Source: Anaerolineae bacterium
GTDB taxonomy: Bacteria; Chloroflexota; Anaerolineae; 4572-78; J111
NCBI GenBank assembly: GCA_016926805.1
Contig: JAFGNV010000059.1
Location: 44,911 to 108,910 of the forward strand
Length of the DNA stretch: 64,000 nucleotides
Reading direction: 5' to 3'
Shown piece after piece: positions 34,057-43,785 of the stretch. Under the pieces are notes generated by a model. That model saw nothing but the letters and a program-made list of their open reading frames with translations. It did no database searches and was not told the origin of the DNA. A program made the translations under genes and the position numbers. How positions within the stretch are numbered: the first letter of the stretch is position 1; the number at the start of each line of letters is the position of its first letter.

Positions 34057-34587
34057 CTAGTCGTGCCGGGTTCCATCGGGCATAATGGTACCCTTGAGGC
34101 TCTTGGCCCGGCTGAGTTGTGCCTCGGTGACCGTGGCTCCGGTTAAATCCGCCCGGATTAAATTGGCCCCATCCAAATCGCCCTCGTATAGATTGGCCAC
34201 CACTAATTCAGCGCCGCGCAAGATGGTTTCGACCAGTTTGGCCTGGCGCAAGTTAGCCTGGCTTAAGTTAGTGTTACGCAGACCGGCCTCAAGTAAATTG
34301 GCGTTTTCCAGATTGGTCTCACTGAGATCGGCGCCCAACAGGTTGGCTCCTTGCAATGTGCTGTCGACCAGGTTGGCTTTGTTCAAATTGACGCCGGTCA
34401 AATCTGCACCGTCTAGTTTAGCTGCGCTCAAGTCAGCCTCACTCAAGTTGGTATAACGCAGATTGACCCCCGTCAAATCACAGCCTTTTAGGTTGATCTG
34501 GCGCAGGTCAAGCCGACGCAAATCGGGGGTTTCACCGTGGCTCCGGGCAGATTCGATAATGTCGATTATTTCTTGGGGTTCCATCAT
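34057..34587 (-). CDS. Pentapeptide-repeat protein
   Basis: This 176-residue protein is mostly A(D/N)LXX repeats, from about residue 26 to 165, for example LSEADLSAAKLDGADLTGVN. Such repeats form a four-sided right-handed beta helix. Some members (Qnr, MfpA) mimic DNA and protect gyrase, but most have no known function. The N-terminal 25 residues are helical and the end is charged. No signal peptide is seen. It is the first gene in a unit with DUF2085 and GT2. Confidence 0.93.
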   Translation of the reverse strand: MMEPQEIIDIIESARSHGETPDLRRLDLRQINLKGCDLTGVNLRYTNLSEADLSAAKLDGADLTGVNLNKANLVDSTLQGANLLGADLSETNLENANLLEAGLRNTNLSQANLRQAKLVETILRGAELVVANLYEGDLDGANLIRADLTGATVTEAQLSRAKSLKGTIMPDGTRHD

Positions 34588-34715
34588 TGTTAACGCTCAG
34601 GCATTTAAAGGTTGCCATCAAAGTATATCATCGAAGCTGGCACCGGGCAATTTTTCAATCAAGGTACCTTCACAGTCCAATCTGGCCAAAGTGAGGGGCG
34701 CGGTAAGGGTTGAGG

Positions 34716-36860
34716 TTATTCAAGGGCTGTGAGACTGTACTCATAGCTGGCTGGCTGGCTGGTTACCGGGGCTAAAGCGCTGACGATGATAATAGCCCGG
34801 TTCAGTGTTTCACCTAAACCGGAAATGGTCAGGGTACCACGGTTGGCGTCATCCAGAGAAAGGGGGATGAGGTTGATTCCATTGCCAATTTCCAGCACCT
34901 GCACCAGAAAACGCTGAGGCAAGACGTTGTCCATCTGCACAAAGCCCGCGGCTTGCCAATTGCCGGGCCCACTTTCAACATCATCATAGAAGCCAATTTC
35001 CGGGATGCTGATATCGTCAATGGTCCAGCCGGAATTATTGACCGCGTCGTCGGTGACGTACTCAAAACGGATCAACACCTCCTGACCGGTGTAGTCAGCC
35101 AGATCAACGCTTTCCTTAAGCCAGCCCGATTCGCCCTCGCCCGACTTACCGGTGTAGCTTGGGCCATAAGCATTGCCGGTGGGATTGTCGGTGGCGCTGT
35201 GGGGCGTTTGCAGAATCGTCCAAGTTGCGCCGCCGTCGGTAGAGATTTCTACATAACCATAATCCCAATCTTCTTCAATGTCGTACCAGGTCCAATAGTG
35301 TAAGGTAGCGCTTTCGACCTTGCGCAAGTCAAAGGCGTGGGTTAAGTGGGTGTTGGAGTCATCGCCGCGATGGCTATACCACTGGTAGCGGCCGCTGTGA
35401 GCATCGTTGTTCACCACTTTCACCTCGGTCGCCCCATCGAAGACAACCTCCACCCCACCCAAACCGGTTAGTTCAATGTAATCTGCGCCATATTGCTGGA
35501 CGGTTGTCTGTTTGGCCTGGGGATAAACGCTGTATCGTTCGGCGAGGGCTACCGGGCCAGGGTTGAAGCCCTGGTAATCCCATTTACGCGTTTCGAGGGT
35601 AGGGTCCTGCAAAAAATTCGCCACTACAAAGTCGGCAAAGATGTCGTCAAAACGTTCGGAATAGCCTCTCTCGGCCAAGACCGCGTTAAATCCGGCAATA
35701 CCATTTTGAGGGTTGGCCACCACGGCCTGGGTCATTTCTTCGCCATAGCGTTGGAGGAAATAGGCCATAAAGAGAAACCCGGCGCCGTAATTGGCGGCGG
35801 CAGCGCCGGGACTCTCGGCCCAACTGGTCAATTGAGTGTCCGGAGCAGCCGTGTAGGCTCCCACAAAGTTGCTGCTGCCATAACCGTTGAGAAAAGTGGC
35901 CAACTCGCTCAAACCCTCATTAACCCACGTCTCTTCGTTGCGATCCTGATGCCAGTGAATCATGTGCTGAAACTCGTGGGCCAACACCCCATCAAAGTAA
36001 TCGTTGCCGGGTTGAAGCGAGTTGAGGTTAATAAAGAACATCTCGCGTTCATTGCTATAGGGTTCGGCTAAATGAGAATACTCGTTGGAGGCCGAGAAGT
36101 ATCCGGCCACGCCGGGCACGTTACCCATAAAAATGTGCACGTGGGGATCATTGTCTATGCCGGGCGACCACTCGCTGCCAAAGAAGGTACGGTTGGTGGG
36201 GTAGGTATTGTTTTCAAAGCGTTCGGCGGAGCGTTGCAAGTCTTCGGGGTTGATGGGCATCCCTTCCTGCACCCACCAGTAAGTGTGGTCGGTGGCGTAT
36301 TGCAAGATAGCGGTCACCTGAAATTGCCGGGGTGGGATTTGTTGATTGTCGGTGACCCAGAACGTGTCCATAGCCCCCACCGCCCGAAGGGGCGGCGTTT
36401 CCTGGATAACCTGGGGAATGTCTTGCCCTTTGTGTTTCAGCCGAATGGCCAGCAGGCGCTGGTCGCGTTCCGGCAAAATAGCCTGGGTCAGGAGTTGTTC
36501 GGTAGAAAGTTGCAGCGGACTGGCCTGACTTGCCTGTCCCCCCGTTTTTTCCTCTAACGGTTGGACTGTGGCGGTTGGGGATTGGGTTGGTAGGGCTGGA
36601 GATAAAGAGGTTGGGGTGATTGCTGGGGTGAGTTCGAGGCGCGGAGGTGGGGTTGGAGTAATTGTTTCTGATTCTTGGCCCACGGCGGTAATCAAATTGG
36701 GATTGGCCACCCGAACAAACTGCCACACGCCAACAAGGGCTATTGTAGCGCAGCAAACCAGAGCAAGAACCAGAATACCTATCCATAAATATCTATTCGA
36801 GGGCAAGGGTGTTTCTCCCAAATTAGCATTTCGCGATGCATTGCATCGCTCTTTCAGCAA
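34716..36860 (-). CDS. Membrane-anchored immune-inhibitor-A-like (M6-like) metallopeptidase
   Basis: This 714-residue protein has an N-terminal membrane helix (about 25-50), a Pro/Thr-rich spacer, a peptidase domain with the zinc motif HEFQH (H295-H299) followed by the Glu-bearing WVNEGLSELATF, and a C-terminal jelly-roll/MAM-like domain (about 500-610) containing YGYVEISTDGGATW. The layout resembles immune inhibitor A and related M6 peptidases. It should sit outside the cell, held by its N-terminal helix. The exact start is uncertain, as no strong ribosome site is seen. Confidence 0.8.
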   Translation of the reverse strand: MLKERCNASRNANLGETPLPSNRYLWIGILVLALVCCATIALVGVWQFVRVANPNLITAVGQESETITPTPPPRLELTPAITPTSLSPALPTQSPTATVQPLEEKTGGQASQASPLQLSTEQLLTQAILPERDQRLLAIRLKHKGQDIPQVIQETPPLRAVGAMDTFWVTDNQQIPPRQFQVTAILQYATDHTYWWVQEGMPINPEDLQRSAERFENNTYPTNRTFFGSEWSPGIDNDPHVHIFMGNVPGVAGYFSASNEYSHLAEPYSNEREMFFINLNSLQPGNDYFDGVLAHEFQHMIHWHQDRNEETWVNEGLSELATFLNGYGSSNFVGAYTAAPDTQLTSWAESPGAAAANYGAGFLFMAYFLQRYGEEMTQAVVANPQNGIAGFNAVLAERGYSERFDDIFADFVVANFLQDPTLETRKWDYQGFNPGPVALAERYSVYPQAKQTTVQQYGADYIELTGLGGVEVVFDGATEVKVVNNDAHSGRYQWYSHRGDDSNTHLTHAFDLRKVESATLHYWTWYDIEEDWDYGYVEISTDGGATWTILQTPHSATDNPTGNAYGPSYTGKSGEGESGWLKESVDLADYTGQEVLIRFEYVTDDAVNNSGWTIDDISIPEIGFYDDVESGPGNWQAAGFVQMDNVLPQRFLVQVLEIGNGINLIPLSLDDANRGTLTISGLGETLNRAIIIVSALAPVTSQPASYEYSLTALE

Positions 36861-36953
36861 GGAAAACGGGAGAGCAAGTTGGGGGGAACTACCCCCAAGC
36901 CTCCCGGCCTACGACGTTTGCCTTAGCAGGTATCCAGTGACGCGCTGCTCAAA

Positions 36954-38015
36954 TCAGGGACGACGATAGGCATTAACGTATAAACCCTTATTGCAATCCC
37001 AATGGCAGGTCCAATCGGCCCAGATAATGGTTTCGTCTGGATAAATAACTTCTACCCTGATATCTTCAGACAGGCGGGTGAACTGTTTGCACTGGGCGTT
37101 AAATTCTACTTCAAAACCCGGACAATCGTAACTCACCACCGTTAACGTCCACCAGCCAATGCCGGTGCGGATGTCGGGGATGACCACATCCCATTCGCCA
37201 TCCGGTTTGTCGGGGTAGTGGTGACTGGCGCCAGAGGGGTGAGCCAACACGCTCCAGGAGCCGTTGTCAACCAACACGCTGAAACCGTTCACCGCATTCC
37301 CACCTTCATCGCGAATGGTGCCCCGGAAGTGAACAATGGCCTCGTTGCCGTTAGCATGCCAGGCCGTCGGAGTGAATTGGTATTTAGGCGCTGTTGGAAC
37401 AGGGGGTGGTGCTTCTTCTTGTGTCGGTGGGTTGGCCGCTACAGGAGGTGGAGCCGGGGCCTGCACCACCGTTACTGCCTGTACATCGCCGTCAATTTGA
37501 ACCAGGGAAGCGTACACCCAGCCGGTATCGCCGGAGCCGGGCGGGTATTGGACCTGGACCCAGGAGGCATCGTTGTTGCGGCCCACAGCGGTAGAAGAGG
37601 CGCCGGCAGGAGCGGTACCTATGACCGGATAGTTGGTGCCGGGACCACCGCGAACGTTCATATCCTGGTTTACCGTCACCGTCACCGTATTGTTGGCGGG
37701 GGCAGGGGTTTCGGTGGGTGGCGGTGGGGGGGTGGGTGAAGGCTCAGGCGTGGGGGTTGCGGTGGGTTCGGCAGGAGAGGGATCTATTTCACCGGCTCCA
37801 GCCCCCGTATCTGCCCCAACATCGATATTAATCATATTGACCAGGGTGGGGGTGAACGTAGGTAACGGGATGCGGGTTGGTTGTATCTCCCTGGTGGGCG
37901 AGGTTAAACCGGCTAACGTGTCAGACAAACCACATCCCACTGAGGTCACCCCCAACACAATGGCTAATAACAAGAACCATCCTGGGGAAAGCGACTGGCT
38001 TTTTTTCTTGGTCAT
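36954..38015 (-). CDS. Lipoprotein with SH3b domain
   Basis: This 353-residue protein begins with a signal peptide and a lipobox-like VTSVGC, so it should be lipid-anchored at about Cys28. A Pro/Thr-rich spacer follows, then a bacterial SH3 domain (about 110-175) with DMNVRGGPGTNYPVIGTAPA, and a C-terminal beta domain (about 210-353) with four Cys. SH3b domains often bind cell-wall material. It is the third of three similar lipoproteins in a row. Confidence 0.82.
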   Translation of the reverse strand: MTKKKSQSLSPGWFLLLAIVLGVTSVGCGLSDTLAGLTSPTREIQPTRIPLPTFTPTLVNMINIDVGADTGAGAGEIDPSPAEPTATPTPEPSPTPPPPPTETPAPANNTVTVTVNQDMNVRGGPGTNYPVIGTAPAGASSTAVGRNNDASWVQVQYPPGSGDTGWVYASLVQIDGDVQAVTVVQAPAPPPVAANPPTQEEAPPPVPTAPKYQFTPTAWHANGNEAIVHFRGTIRDEGGNAVNGFSVLVDNGSWSVLAHPSGASHHYPDKPDGEWDVVIPDIRTGIGWWTLTVVSYDCPGFEVEFNAQCKQFTRLSEDIRVEVIYPDETIIWADWTCHWDCNKGLYVNAYRRP

Positions 38016-38029
38016 CTACATCTCCACAT

Positions 38030-38785
38030 CTACTGTCCTTCTTGTTTGAAAAAGTCAAAATGAACATACTGTCTTGGGTCGGCACTGATGCTGACTTCAA
38101 TTTCAGGTGAAACCTGGGTGCCACCCTCCATCAACACAATTTTATAGGTGCCGGGCGTATAGGGCCGAAATTCCAGTTTGGTGTTCATGTTGTGATTATC
38201 GCCGGTTCCTCGCACCGTACTATCACCGAAGCCAGCGCCAGATGTTTCGCTGAAGTAGGTGTTCCCATCTGGAGCCAGGGCCTTCATTTGGAAACCGGCC
38301 AGGGTTTGGAAACGGCCAGGTCCATAATCTACTCTGATCCAACCCGTCATTCGCGTTTCGCCGGGCGAGCCGGTGTCGTGGATATAATAGGAAGCGCTAA
38401 AGGGAAAGGCCGGTGCGGGCGTGGCAGTTGGTTCCTCGGGAGTAGGGGTGGGGGGCGGTTCGGCAGGTTGGGCGGCTGCTTCCTGGGCCGGGGCAAGTGC
38501 TTTAGTGATTTCCGGCGGGGTTTCGGTTGGGGTGGAAGAGGGAGTAGGGGTGGGGGCAGGAGTGGAGGTTTCGGTTGGGGTAGGCGTAGGCGTTTTGGTG
38601 GGAGTTGCGGGTGGGGTAAAGGTATAGGTCGGTCGAGGTGTTTTGGGTGGGGGAGAGGTTGGGGTTGGCCTCTGAACTGCCAGCGCCCCAACCGAACAAC
38701 CTAAGCTTAGAATCAGACTCAAGAAAGTAATCAGCCAAAAGAAGGGTTGGCGAAATAAGTTGTTTTTCTTGGTTGGCCTCATCAC
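38030..38785 (-). CDS. Pro/Thr-rich lipoprotein
   Basis: This 251-residue protein has a signal peptide with lipobox SLGC near residue 30, about 90 residues of TPTPTPT-type linker, and a C-terminal beta domain of about 120 residues (from AFPFSASYYIHDTGSPGETR). The C-terminal domain, with YTPGTYKIVLMEGG near the end, is similar in layout to that of the next protein. Function unknown; probably a surface protein on a stalk. Confidence 0.8.
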   Translation of the reverse strand: MMRPTKKNNLFRQPFFWLITFLSLILSLGCSVGALAVQRPTPTSPPPKTPRPTYTFTPPATPTKTPTPTPTETSTPAPTPTPSSTPTETPPEITKALAPAQEAAAQPAEPPPTPTPEEPTATPAPAFPFSASYYIHDTGSPGETRMTGWIRVDYGPGRFQTLAGFQMKALAPDGNTYFSETSGAGFGDSTVRGTGDNHNMNTKLEFRPYTPGTYKIVLMEGGTQVSPEIEVSISADPRQYVHFDFFKQEGQ

Positions 38786-38834
38786 AATTAGTAGTCTTTC
38801 TGGAGTATATCCCTAATTAAGAGTTAAAAAGTTG

Positions 38835-39584
38835 CTATTGGGTCCACCAGATAAAATCCCAGACCCATTGGGTAGGGTCGCTAGAATAAGACAACGGAAT
38901 CTTTTCAGAAAGTTGTGTACCATTGCTGTCAGATACATAAACATGCCAGGTACCGTCTTCAAAAGGTCCTGGTTCAAACTTAACATTACCCTGTTTAATA
39001 TATCCTTCAAGGCCACTGAGAGCATCATACTTCCAACTTGATTCTGCGCTCTTGTAAGTTTTGCCTGATGAATGTTCACCCATAACATAGTATCCCCCAA
39101 GAGGTGTACTATTTCCATCGGTAATTGCAATAACGCCAAAAATTGAATGATTGGTGGTCTTCTGGAGCATTCGGTTGCCCTGCTCTCTTAATTTAAAGGG
39201 AAAATCAGGGGTAGGACTGGGGGCCGGGGTAAACGTGGCGGTCGGTGGGGGCGGCGGCGAGGTGTTGGTCGGTTCCGGCGTATCAGTGGGTACAGGTGTG
39301 TCGGTTGGTATAGGTGTGTCGGTAGGAACGGGCGTGGGCGTTTCGGTAGGGATGGGGGTAATCGTCGGTGTATGGGTATTGGTAGGGGTTGGCGTGTAAT
39401 CCGGGGTTGGGGTAAATGTGGGGCGCAACGTAGGCCGCCGATTAGGTGTCGCTGCCTCGTTTGAGTTTAAACGAGCCACTGCGCCTTTGGCTCGGTCAAC
39501 AATCGGCTGTGCCAGATTGCAGCCCAATGAGACAAATACAAGCAAAATAAACGCCGCCAAAAGTGGGCGTGGTATTCGGGTCAT
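38835..39584 (-). CDS. Pro/Thr-rich lipoprotein
   Basis: The start ATG 39584 is chosen for the GGAAGGGAG just upstream and gives 249 residues with a lipobox SLGC (about Cys22). A long [18 protein letters not shown] linker and a C-terminal beta domain follow. This is the first of three adjacent lipoproteins, each with a lipid anchor, a low-complexity stalk and a small terminal domain; all may be expressed together. No enzymatic motif is seen. Confidence 0.8.
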   Translation of the reverse strand: MTRIPRPLLAAFILLVFVSLGCNLAQPIVDRAKGAVARLNSNEAATPNRRPTLRPTFTPTPDYTPTPTNTHTPTITPIPTETPTPVPTDTPIPTDTPVPTDTPEPTNTSPPPPPTATFTPAPSPTPDFPFKLREQGNRMLQKTTNHSIFGVIAITDGNSTPLGGYYVMGEHSSGKTYKSAESSWKYDALSGLEGYIKQGNVKFEPGPFEDGTWHVYVSDSNGTQLSEKIPLSYSSDPTQWVWDFIWWTQ

Positions 39585-39693
39585 GATGACTCCCTTCCTT
39601 CTTTCTTTCTTCGCTTCAGCACAAACATCCATTATAGCACGCCAACCGGATGAGGCAAAACCGGTGGATGCCGTAAATTTGAAGGGGATCGGC

Positions 39694-40476
39694 TTAAAAA
39701 CGACTCAATTTGATTCTGATGTCTGCGCCCATACCGGGAGGCGCCAGTCGATTTTTGACGACGGCCAGACTGGCTCTATAAATGGTGGTCAGGCCATCCT
39801 GGTAAGTCCAGTGCTCATTTTGGACCCACAAACGCACCTCGGCCAATTCGGCCAGGGGGAAACCGGGAGGGTAGTTAGCGGGACTAAAAGGATTATCCGC
39901 CAAGGGGTTGGTTACAAACAAGAACACACTTTCTGACTGCCGGACGATGTTGCGCAGGCGGCCCAGCAATGTTCTAAGCAGGTCAACATCAGCGTGGCGC
40001 AGGAGACGTGACACCGTACCCATAACCACCATAACCAATCCTTCACTACGGGCAGCACTTTCTAATGTGGTTAAGGCGGCAAACACGGTATCGGGCCGGG
40101 TAAGGAGCAAGTGGGGAGCAATCAGACCGCAGCGCTCGGCCTGCCACGGGTCAAAATTGCGGCCCATGTCGATAATGGTAACCATTTGCTGTTTACGCTG
40201 AATGGTTGCTCCAATTTTGGCGGCAAGGCAGGTTACGCCGTCGCTGGGAGGGGTGATGGCCGGGCCGATGAGTTCGGTTATTTTGCCGCAGGGTAACCCG
40301 CCAATACCTAAAGATTTATCCAGGGGACGCAGGCCGGTTGACAAGGTGGCCACGTTGGTGGCGGGTGGTTTATACTGAAGTCGAGTTGGAATAGCGTACT
40401 GATCAGGTCGCCCGGGTAAAATTCTGGCCACATTGTGAATGATTTTTTTGACTCGACGTGAATTCTGAACGGCCAC
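39694..40476 (-). CDS. RecA-like (ImuA-type) protein with degenerate P-loop
   Basis: The start GTG 40476, with GGTGAGG upstream, gives 260 residues. The core resembles RecA/Imu[21 protein letters not shown] leads into the Walker A position, where the normal GPESSGKTT is replaced by [12 protein letters not shown], so ATP binding is doubtful. Later strands ([20 protein letters not shown] and [11 protein letters not shown]) match the Walker-B side. ImuA proteins work with the Y-family-like ImuB and DnaE2 in SOS mutagenesis; those genes are not next to it. The promoter has a LexA-like box, which supports a DNA-damage role. Confidence 0.8.
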   Translation of the reverse strand: MAVQNSRRVKKIIHNVARILPGRPDQYAIPTRLQYKPPATNVATLSTGLRPLDKSLGIGGLPCGKITELIGPAITPPSDGVTCLAAKIGATIQRKQQMVTIIDMGRNFDPWQAERCGLIAPHLLLTRPDTVFAALTTLESAARSEGLVMVVMGTVSRLLRHADVDLLRTLLGRLRNIVRQSESVFLFVTNPLADNPFSPANYPPGFPLAELAEVRLWVQNEHWTYQDGLTTIYRASLAVVKNRLAPPGMGADIRIKLSRF

Positions 40477-40506
40477 AAAAAATAACCTCACCGCTAGGGT
40501 AAGATT

Positions 40507-40536
40507 ATTATACCAGAACGAATGTTCTAATGTCAA
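40507..40536 (-). promoter_or_regulatory. Promoter with LexA-type SOS box in the spacer
   Basis: On the minus strand TTGACA (40531-40536) and TATAAT (40507-40512) are 18 bp apart. The spacer holds the palindrome AGAACATTCGTTCT (40515-40528), a match to the Gram-positive-type GAAC-N4-GTTC LexA operator. The RecA-like gene starts 31 bp downstream of the -10. Confidence 0.8.
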
Positions 40537-40632
40537 GATTTTTGAGCTTAAAGATTCTTTGAGTGGAGGGGGTGGCCCAAAAGAGTCATGGTTGTATTCA
40601 ACAAGGTCGCGGTGGAGCAGAGTAGCAAATGG

Positions 40633-40652
40633 CAAATCGTAATTACGATTTG
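40633..40652. repeat. 20-bp perfect palindrome
   Basis: CAAATCGTAATTACGATTTG is perfectly symmetric. It is flanked by further AAATGGC/GATTTGCGAT-like sequence, similar to stretches at 43185-43215 and 56433-56460. It lies 22 bp after the adenosyltransferase stop codon (minus strand) and may act as its 3' hairpin. Confidence 0.5.
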
Positions 40653-40674
40653 TTATTCGCGATTTGCGATTGGG

Positions 40675-41241
40675 TTACTTGCTTCCGATGTTTTTGGTCA
40701 GCGTTGTTTTTTGCCCGGCCAGGTGTTCCTCGTAACGGGCCAAAGCAAAGAGCAGCGAGGACAACCGGTTTAGATAACGAAAGATTTCTTTGTTCCCCAA
40801 AAGATTTTCGTGTAGTAAACGTGCTATATATCGCTCAGCGCGGCGCACAACCGTCCGGGCGACATCGAGCCGGGCGCCAATCATAATGTCGCCAGGAAGA
40901 ACAAACTGGTTGAGGGGAGGAAATTCGGCGGCCAGTTTATCAGTTTCGATTTCCAGCCAGGTCACTCGCTCGGCGGTTATGCGTTGGGGAAGTTCGACGT
41001 CGAGTGCAGCGGCAAGTTCTCCCATCAACATCCACAGATCGCGTTGGGCCTGGCAGATGAGCTGCCGGGTGCGCTCGCTGGCCGCCGGATCGGCCCGGAC
41101 TAAACCCATAAAAGAAGAAGCTTCGTCAACCGCGCCGTAGGCTTCGGGGCGAAGGTCATATTTGGGTACTTTGTCTTTTCCCAGCAGGCGGGTGTAACCA
41201 TCGTCGCCGGAACGGGTGTAAAGAATGGTTGGTTTGGGCAT
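40675..41241 (-). CDS. PduO-type cob(I)alamin adenosyltransferase
   Basis: This 188-residue protein fits the PduO/MMAB family that transfers the adenosyl group of ATP to cob(I)alamin, making coenzyme B12. The N-terminal ATP loop is ILYTRSGDDGYTRLLGK, and the C-terminal helix has DVARTVVRRAERYIARL followed by YLNRLSSLLFALARYEE, both family marks with the Arg and Asn used in catalysis. It starts 5 bases after the zinc-ribbon/HEAT gene stop, so the two are in one operon. Confidence 0.95.
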   Translation of the reverse strand: MPKPTILYTRSGDDGYTRLLGKDKVPKYDLRPEAYGAVDEASSFMGLVRADPAASERTRQLICQAQRDLWMLMGELAAALDVELPQRITAERVTWLEIETDKLAAEFPPLNQFVLPGDIMIGARLDVARTVVRRAERYIARLLHENLLGNKEIFRYLNRLSSLLFALARYEEHLAGQKTTLTKNIGSK

Positions 41242-41246
41242 CCAAC

Positions 41247-42032
41247 TTAACTTTCTCTAATTTGCTCAAGTGATTTCTGCGCCTGGCGACAAACTCCTTC
41301 GTGCGGATCCTTGAGCAAAAGCGTCAATGGTTCGATCCCCCGTTGGGCCTGGGTGCCCTTGAATCTACCCAGGGCTTCAGCCGACCAAAAACGAACGGCC
41401 GGTTCCGGGTCATTCAGGGCAACGATCAGGGCTTTAATCGCGCGGCCCTTGATCAGCCCGGTGATATGCTGCTCGCTACAAATTTGGCCCAAAGCACGGG
41501 CCGACCCATAACGCGCGTCAGGGTCGTCATCCTCGAGCAGCGTTTCAATTAAGGGATCGACCACCTCGAGACCCAATTGGTTGAGCTGGTAAATGGCAAA
41601 GTCGTGGTTTTCTGGCTCGTCCAGGGCCGCCAGTAGTCGCTCAAGTCTTTGTTCCTTTTGTTGAATTTCTTTTTCTCTGAAGGCTTGCTGGCGTTCCTTT
41701 ATCAACTGTTGGCGTTGAGTCAGCATGGTGCGCTGCCGGACCATAGCCCGTTGCAGGTGAATACCGCAGTTGGCGCAGTGAACCGCGTCAATTCGATTTT
41801 CAGCTTGACACATCACACAGTAGATACTCAGCTTTTTACCGCAACTGCAACAAAAGCGGGTGTCGCTGCGATTGATGGTTTGACAGTTGGGGCAGATGAG
41901 GGCTTCCGCTGTTGCCAGGTCAGACACCATCAATAACGAGCCACAACTGGCGCACTCGAATTGCTGAGTAGGCGAAAATTCGCCCGAAATTGTCGCGCCG
42001 CAACTGGGACAGTTTAATCGTTCAATTTTCAT
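41247..42032 (-). CDS. Zinc-ribbon and HEAT-repeat protein
   Basis: The start ATG 42032 gives 261 residues. The first 110 contain about six CxxC knuckles (CPSCG, CASCG, CPNCQ, CSCG, CVMCQ, CANCG) making tandem zinc ribbons. A charged coiled coil follows, then HEAT-like repeats (about 150-260) with DPDARYGSARALGQI and DPEPAVRFWSAEALGRF. These parts suggest a scaffold for protein or nucleic-acid contacts. No enzymatic domain is seen. It lies between tsaD and the adenosyltransferase. Confidence 0.85.
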   Translation of the reverse strand: MKIERLNCPSCGATISGEFSPTQQFECASCGSLLMVSDLATAEALICPNCQTINRSDTRFCCSCGKKLSIYCVMCQAENRIDAVHCANCGIHLQRAMVRQRTMLTQRQQLIKERQQAFREKEIQQKEQRLERLLAALDEPENHDFAIYQLNQLGLEVVDPLIETLLEDDDPDARYGSARALGQICSEQHITGLIKGRAIKALIVALNDPEPAVRFWSAEALGRFKGTQAQRGIEPLTLLLKDPHEGVCRQAQKSLEQIRES

Positions 42033-42119
42033 GGTCACGCGTCGGTGGTTATTTGATGGATGTTCTCGAACAGCATAGCGCAAAAAATGTGGTTTGGCAA
42101 TAGGAAGAAAATGCCGGAA

Positions 42120-43181
42120 TTATCCCAGGCGCAAGTTAGCCACAACGTCCAGGTCCCAGTTGGCTACATCTCCGGCCTTCCAACGCCAGTAGGCCGCCGC
42201 GCCAATCATCGCCGCGTTGTCGGTGCAGAGGTACAATGGCGGCACGCGCACCGGGCGTCCGGCGCCTGACATCATTTTGTTGCGTAGCAGCGTATTGGCC
42301 GACACGCCTCCGGCCAGCAATATTTCGGCCACGTCGTAGGCCTCCGCTGCGGCTTTGGTTTTGTCAACCAGCGCATCAACCACGGCCATCTGGAACGACG
42401 CGGCCAGGTTAGCCGTGGGCATTTGTTTCAGGGGGAGTGGCGGTTGGTCGGCTGACTCCTCGGGCTGATGTAAGCGGTCAACCGCCGAATATTTTTGTAC
42501 CTCTCGTAGCACGGCGGTTTTTAAACCGGAAAAACTAAAGTCAAACGAGTTGCCCAAGCGGGCGCGGGGAAATTTATAGGCCGTGGGATTACCCCCTTCG
42601 GCGGCCTTTTGAATGGCCGGTCCCCCCGGAAAGCCGATGCCCAGAATACGGGCCACTTTGTCAAAGGCTTCACCAGCGGCATCGTCAATGGTCCGCCCCA
42701 GGATTTGGTAACTGCCGTGGCCGCGAATGAGCACCAATTCGGTGTGGCCGCCGGACACAATGAGGGATAACGCCGGAAATTTGATGCGGGGCCGACGGCC
42801 TTTGCCCTCGACATCAAGCCAGTTGGCGTAAATGTGACCTTCTAAGTGGTTGATTCCAATCAGCGGTACCCCCAGGGCCATGGCAATTCCCTTGGCCACA
42901 TTTACCCCCACCAGCAGGCTTCCGGCTAACCCCGGTCCGTAGGTTACCGCCACTGCCTTCACCTCGTTCCAGCCGGCGCGAGCTTCAATTAAAGCATCCC
43001 GAATCACGGTACTGATTGTCAGAATGTGCTGGCGCGAGGCCATCTCCGGGAATACGCCGCCGTAGCGCCGGTGAATGTCAATCTGAGAGGCAACAATGTT
43101 TGATTTGATGCGTACGCCGTCTTCAATCACGGCGGCGGCGGTTTCGTCGCAAGAGGTTTCGATGGCAAGGATTTTGGTCAT
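42120..43181 (-). CDS. tsaD: tRNA N6-adenosine threonylcarbamoyltransferase
   Basis: This 353-residue protein is TsaD (YgjD/Kae1/Gcp), which transfers the threonylcarbamoyl group to A37 of ANN-decoding tRNAs, with TsaB and TsaE. The ASKHA-fold marks are present: [17 protein letters not shown] at the N-terminus, the metal-binding HLEGH in [25 protein letters not shown] and [11 protein letters not shown]. Length is normal. It is in a dense minus-strand cluster. Confidence 0.97.
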   Translation of the reverse strand: MTKILAIETSCDETAAAVIEDGVRIKSNIVASQIDIHRRYGGVFPEMASRQHILTISTVIRDALIEARAGWNEVKAVAVTYGPGLAGSLLVGVNVAKGIAMALGVPLIGINHLEGHIYANWLDVEGKGRRPRIKFPALSLIVSGGHTELVLIRGHGSYQILGRTIDDAAGEAFDKVARILGIGFPGGPAIQKAAEGGNPTAYKFPRARLGNSFDFSFSGLKTAVLREVQKYSAVDRLHQPEESADQPPLPLKQMPTANLAASFQMAVVDALVDKTKAAAEAYDVAEILLAGGVSANTLLRNKMMSGAGRPVRVPPLYLCTDNAAMIGAAAYWRWKAGDVANWDLDVVANLRLG

Positions 43182-43233
43182 TTTTCAAATGGCAAATCAC
43201 AAATCACAAATAGCAAGGTGCATCTAACAGGTC

Positions 43234-43785
43234 TCAAATTTCCCCGGTGCGCCACCCGGCCAGGGCTTGCAGGTTTGATTTGAAGACGATATTTTCCGGC
43301 AACTCATCCGGCCCGAAAAACCTGGCCGCTGTCACGTCATCCCCCGGCTGCAGCGCGCCGCCAACCACGTGGCCCTTGTAAATAATGGACACGCCACTGC
43401 CGCGATAATCCTGGTAGTAGTATACGTCGATCAGGCGGGTGATTTCAACTTCCAGGCCGGTTTCTTCCCGGCATTCGCGGGCGGCCGATTCCTGGGGTGT
43501 CTCGCTCATTTCCATAAATCCACCCGGCAAACACCAACTCCCTCTGGCCGGGTCCATTTTGCGTTTGACCAACAGCACCTGCCCGTCCCGTTCGGCCAGC
43601 ACGGATGCGCCGACTTTGGGGTCGATGAACTGGATGAAGTTACACGCCGGGCAGACCCGCCGCACCCGGCCAAACGCCTCGCGGTCGACCATCTCGGTGC
43701 GGCAGCGAGGGCAGTATTTGAAACCCTCTCTCAGTTGGGCGGCTTCTTTGGCGGAGAGGGTGATGGGCTGGTTGGTTTTAGTCAT
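43234..43785 (-). CDS. Nudix hydrolase with N-terminal zinc ribbon
   Basis: The start ATG 43785 overlaps the methyltransferase stop by 4 bp and gives 183 residues. A zinc ribbon is formed by CPRC and CPAC (about residues 26-49), then a Nudix domain with the box GGFMEMSETPQESAARE and REETGLEV. This layout resembles NudC-like NADH pyrophosphatases and ADP-ribose pyrophosphatases but is shorter than NudC. It hydrolyses a nucleoside diphosphate linked to another group; the substrate is not clear. Confidence 0.92.
   Translation of the reverse strand: MTKTNQPITLSAKEAAQLREGFKYCPRCRTEMVDREAFGRVRRVCPACNFIQFIDPKVGASVLAERDGQVLLVKRKMDPARGSWCLPGGFMEMSETPQESAARECREETGLEVEITRLIDVYYYQDYRGSGVSIIYKGHVVGGALQPGDDVTAARFFGPDELPENIVFKSNLQALAGWRTGEI

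Noticed and set aside
40477..40635. N-terminal extension of the RecA-like protein
   Set aside because: It covers the SOS-type promoter; GTG 40476 has a ribosome site.
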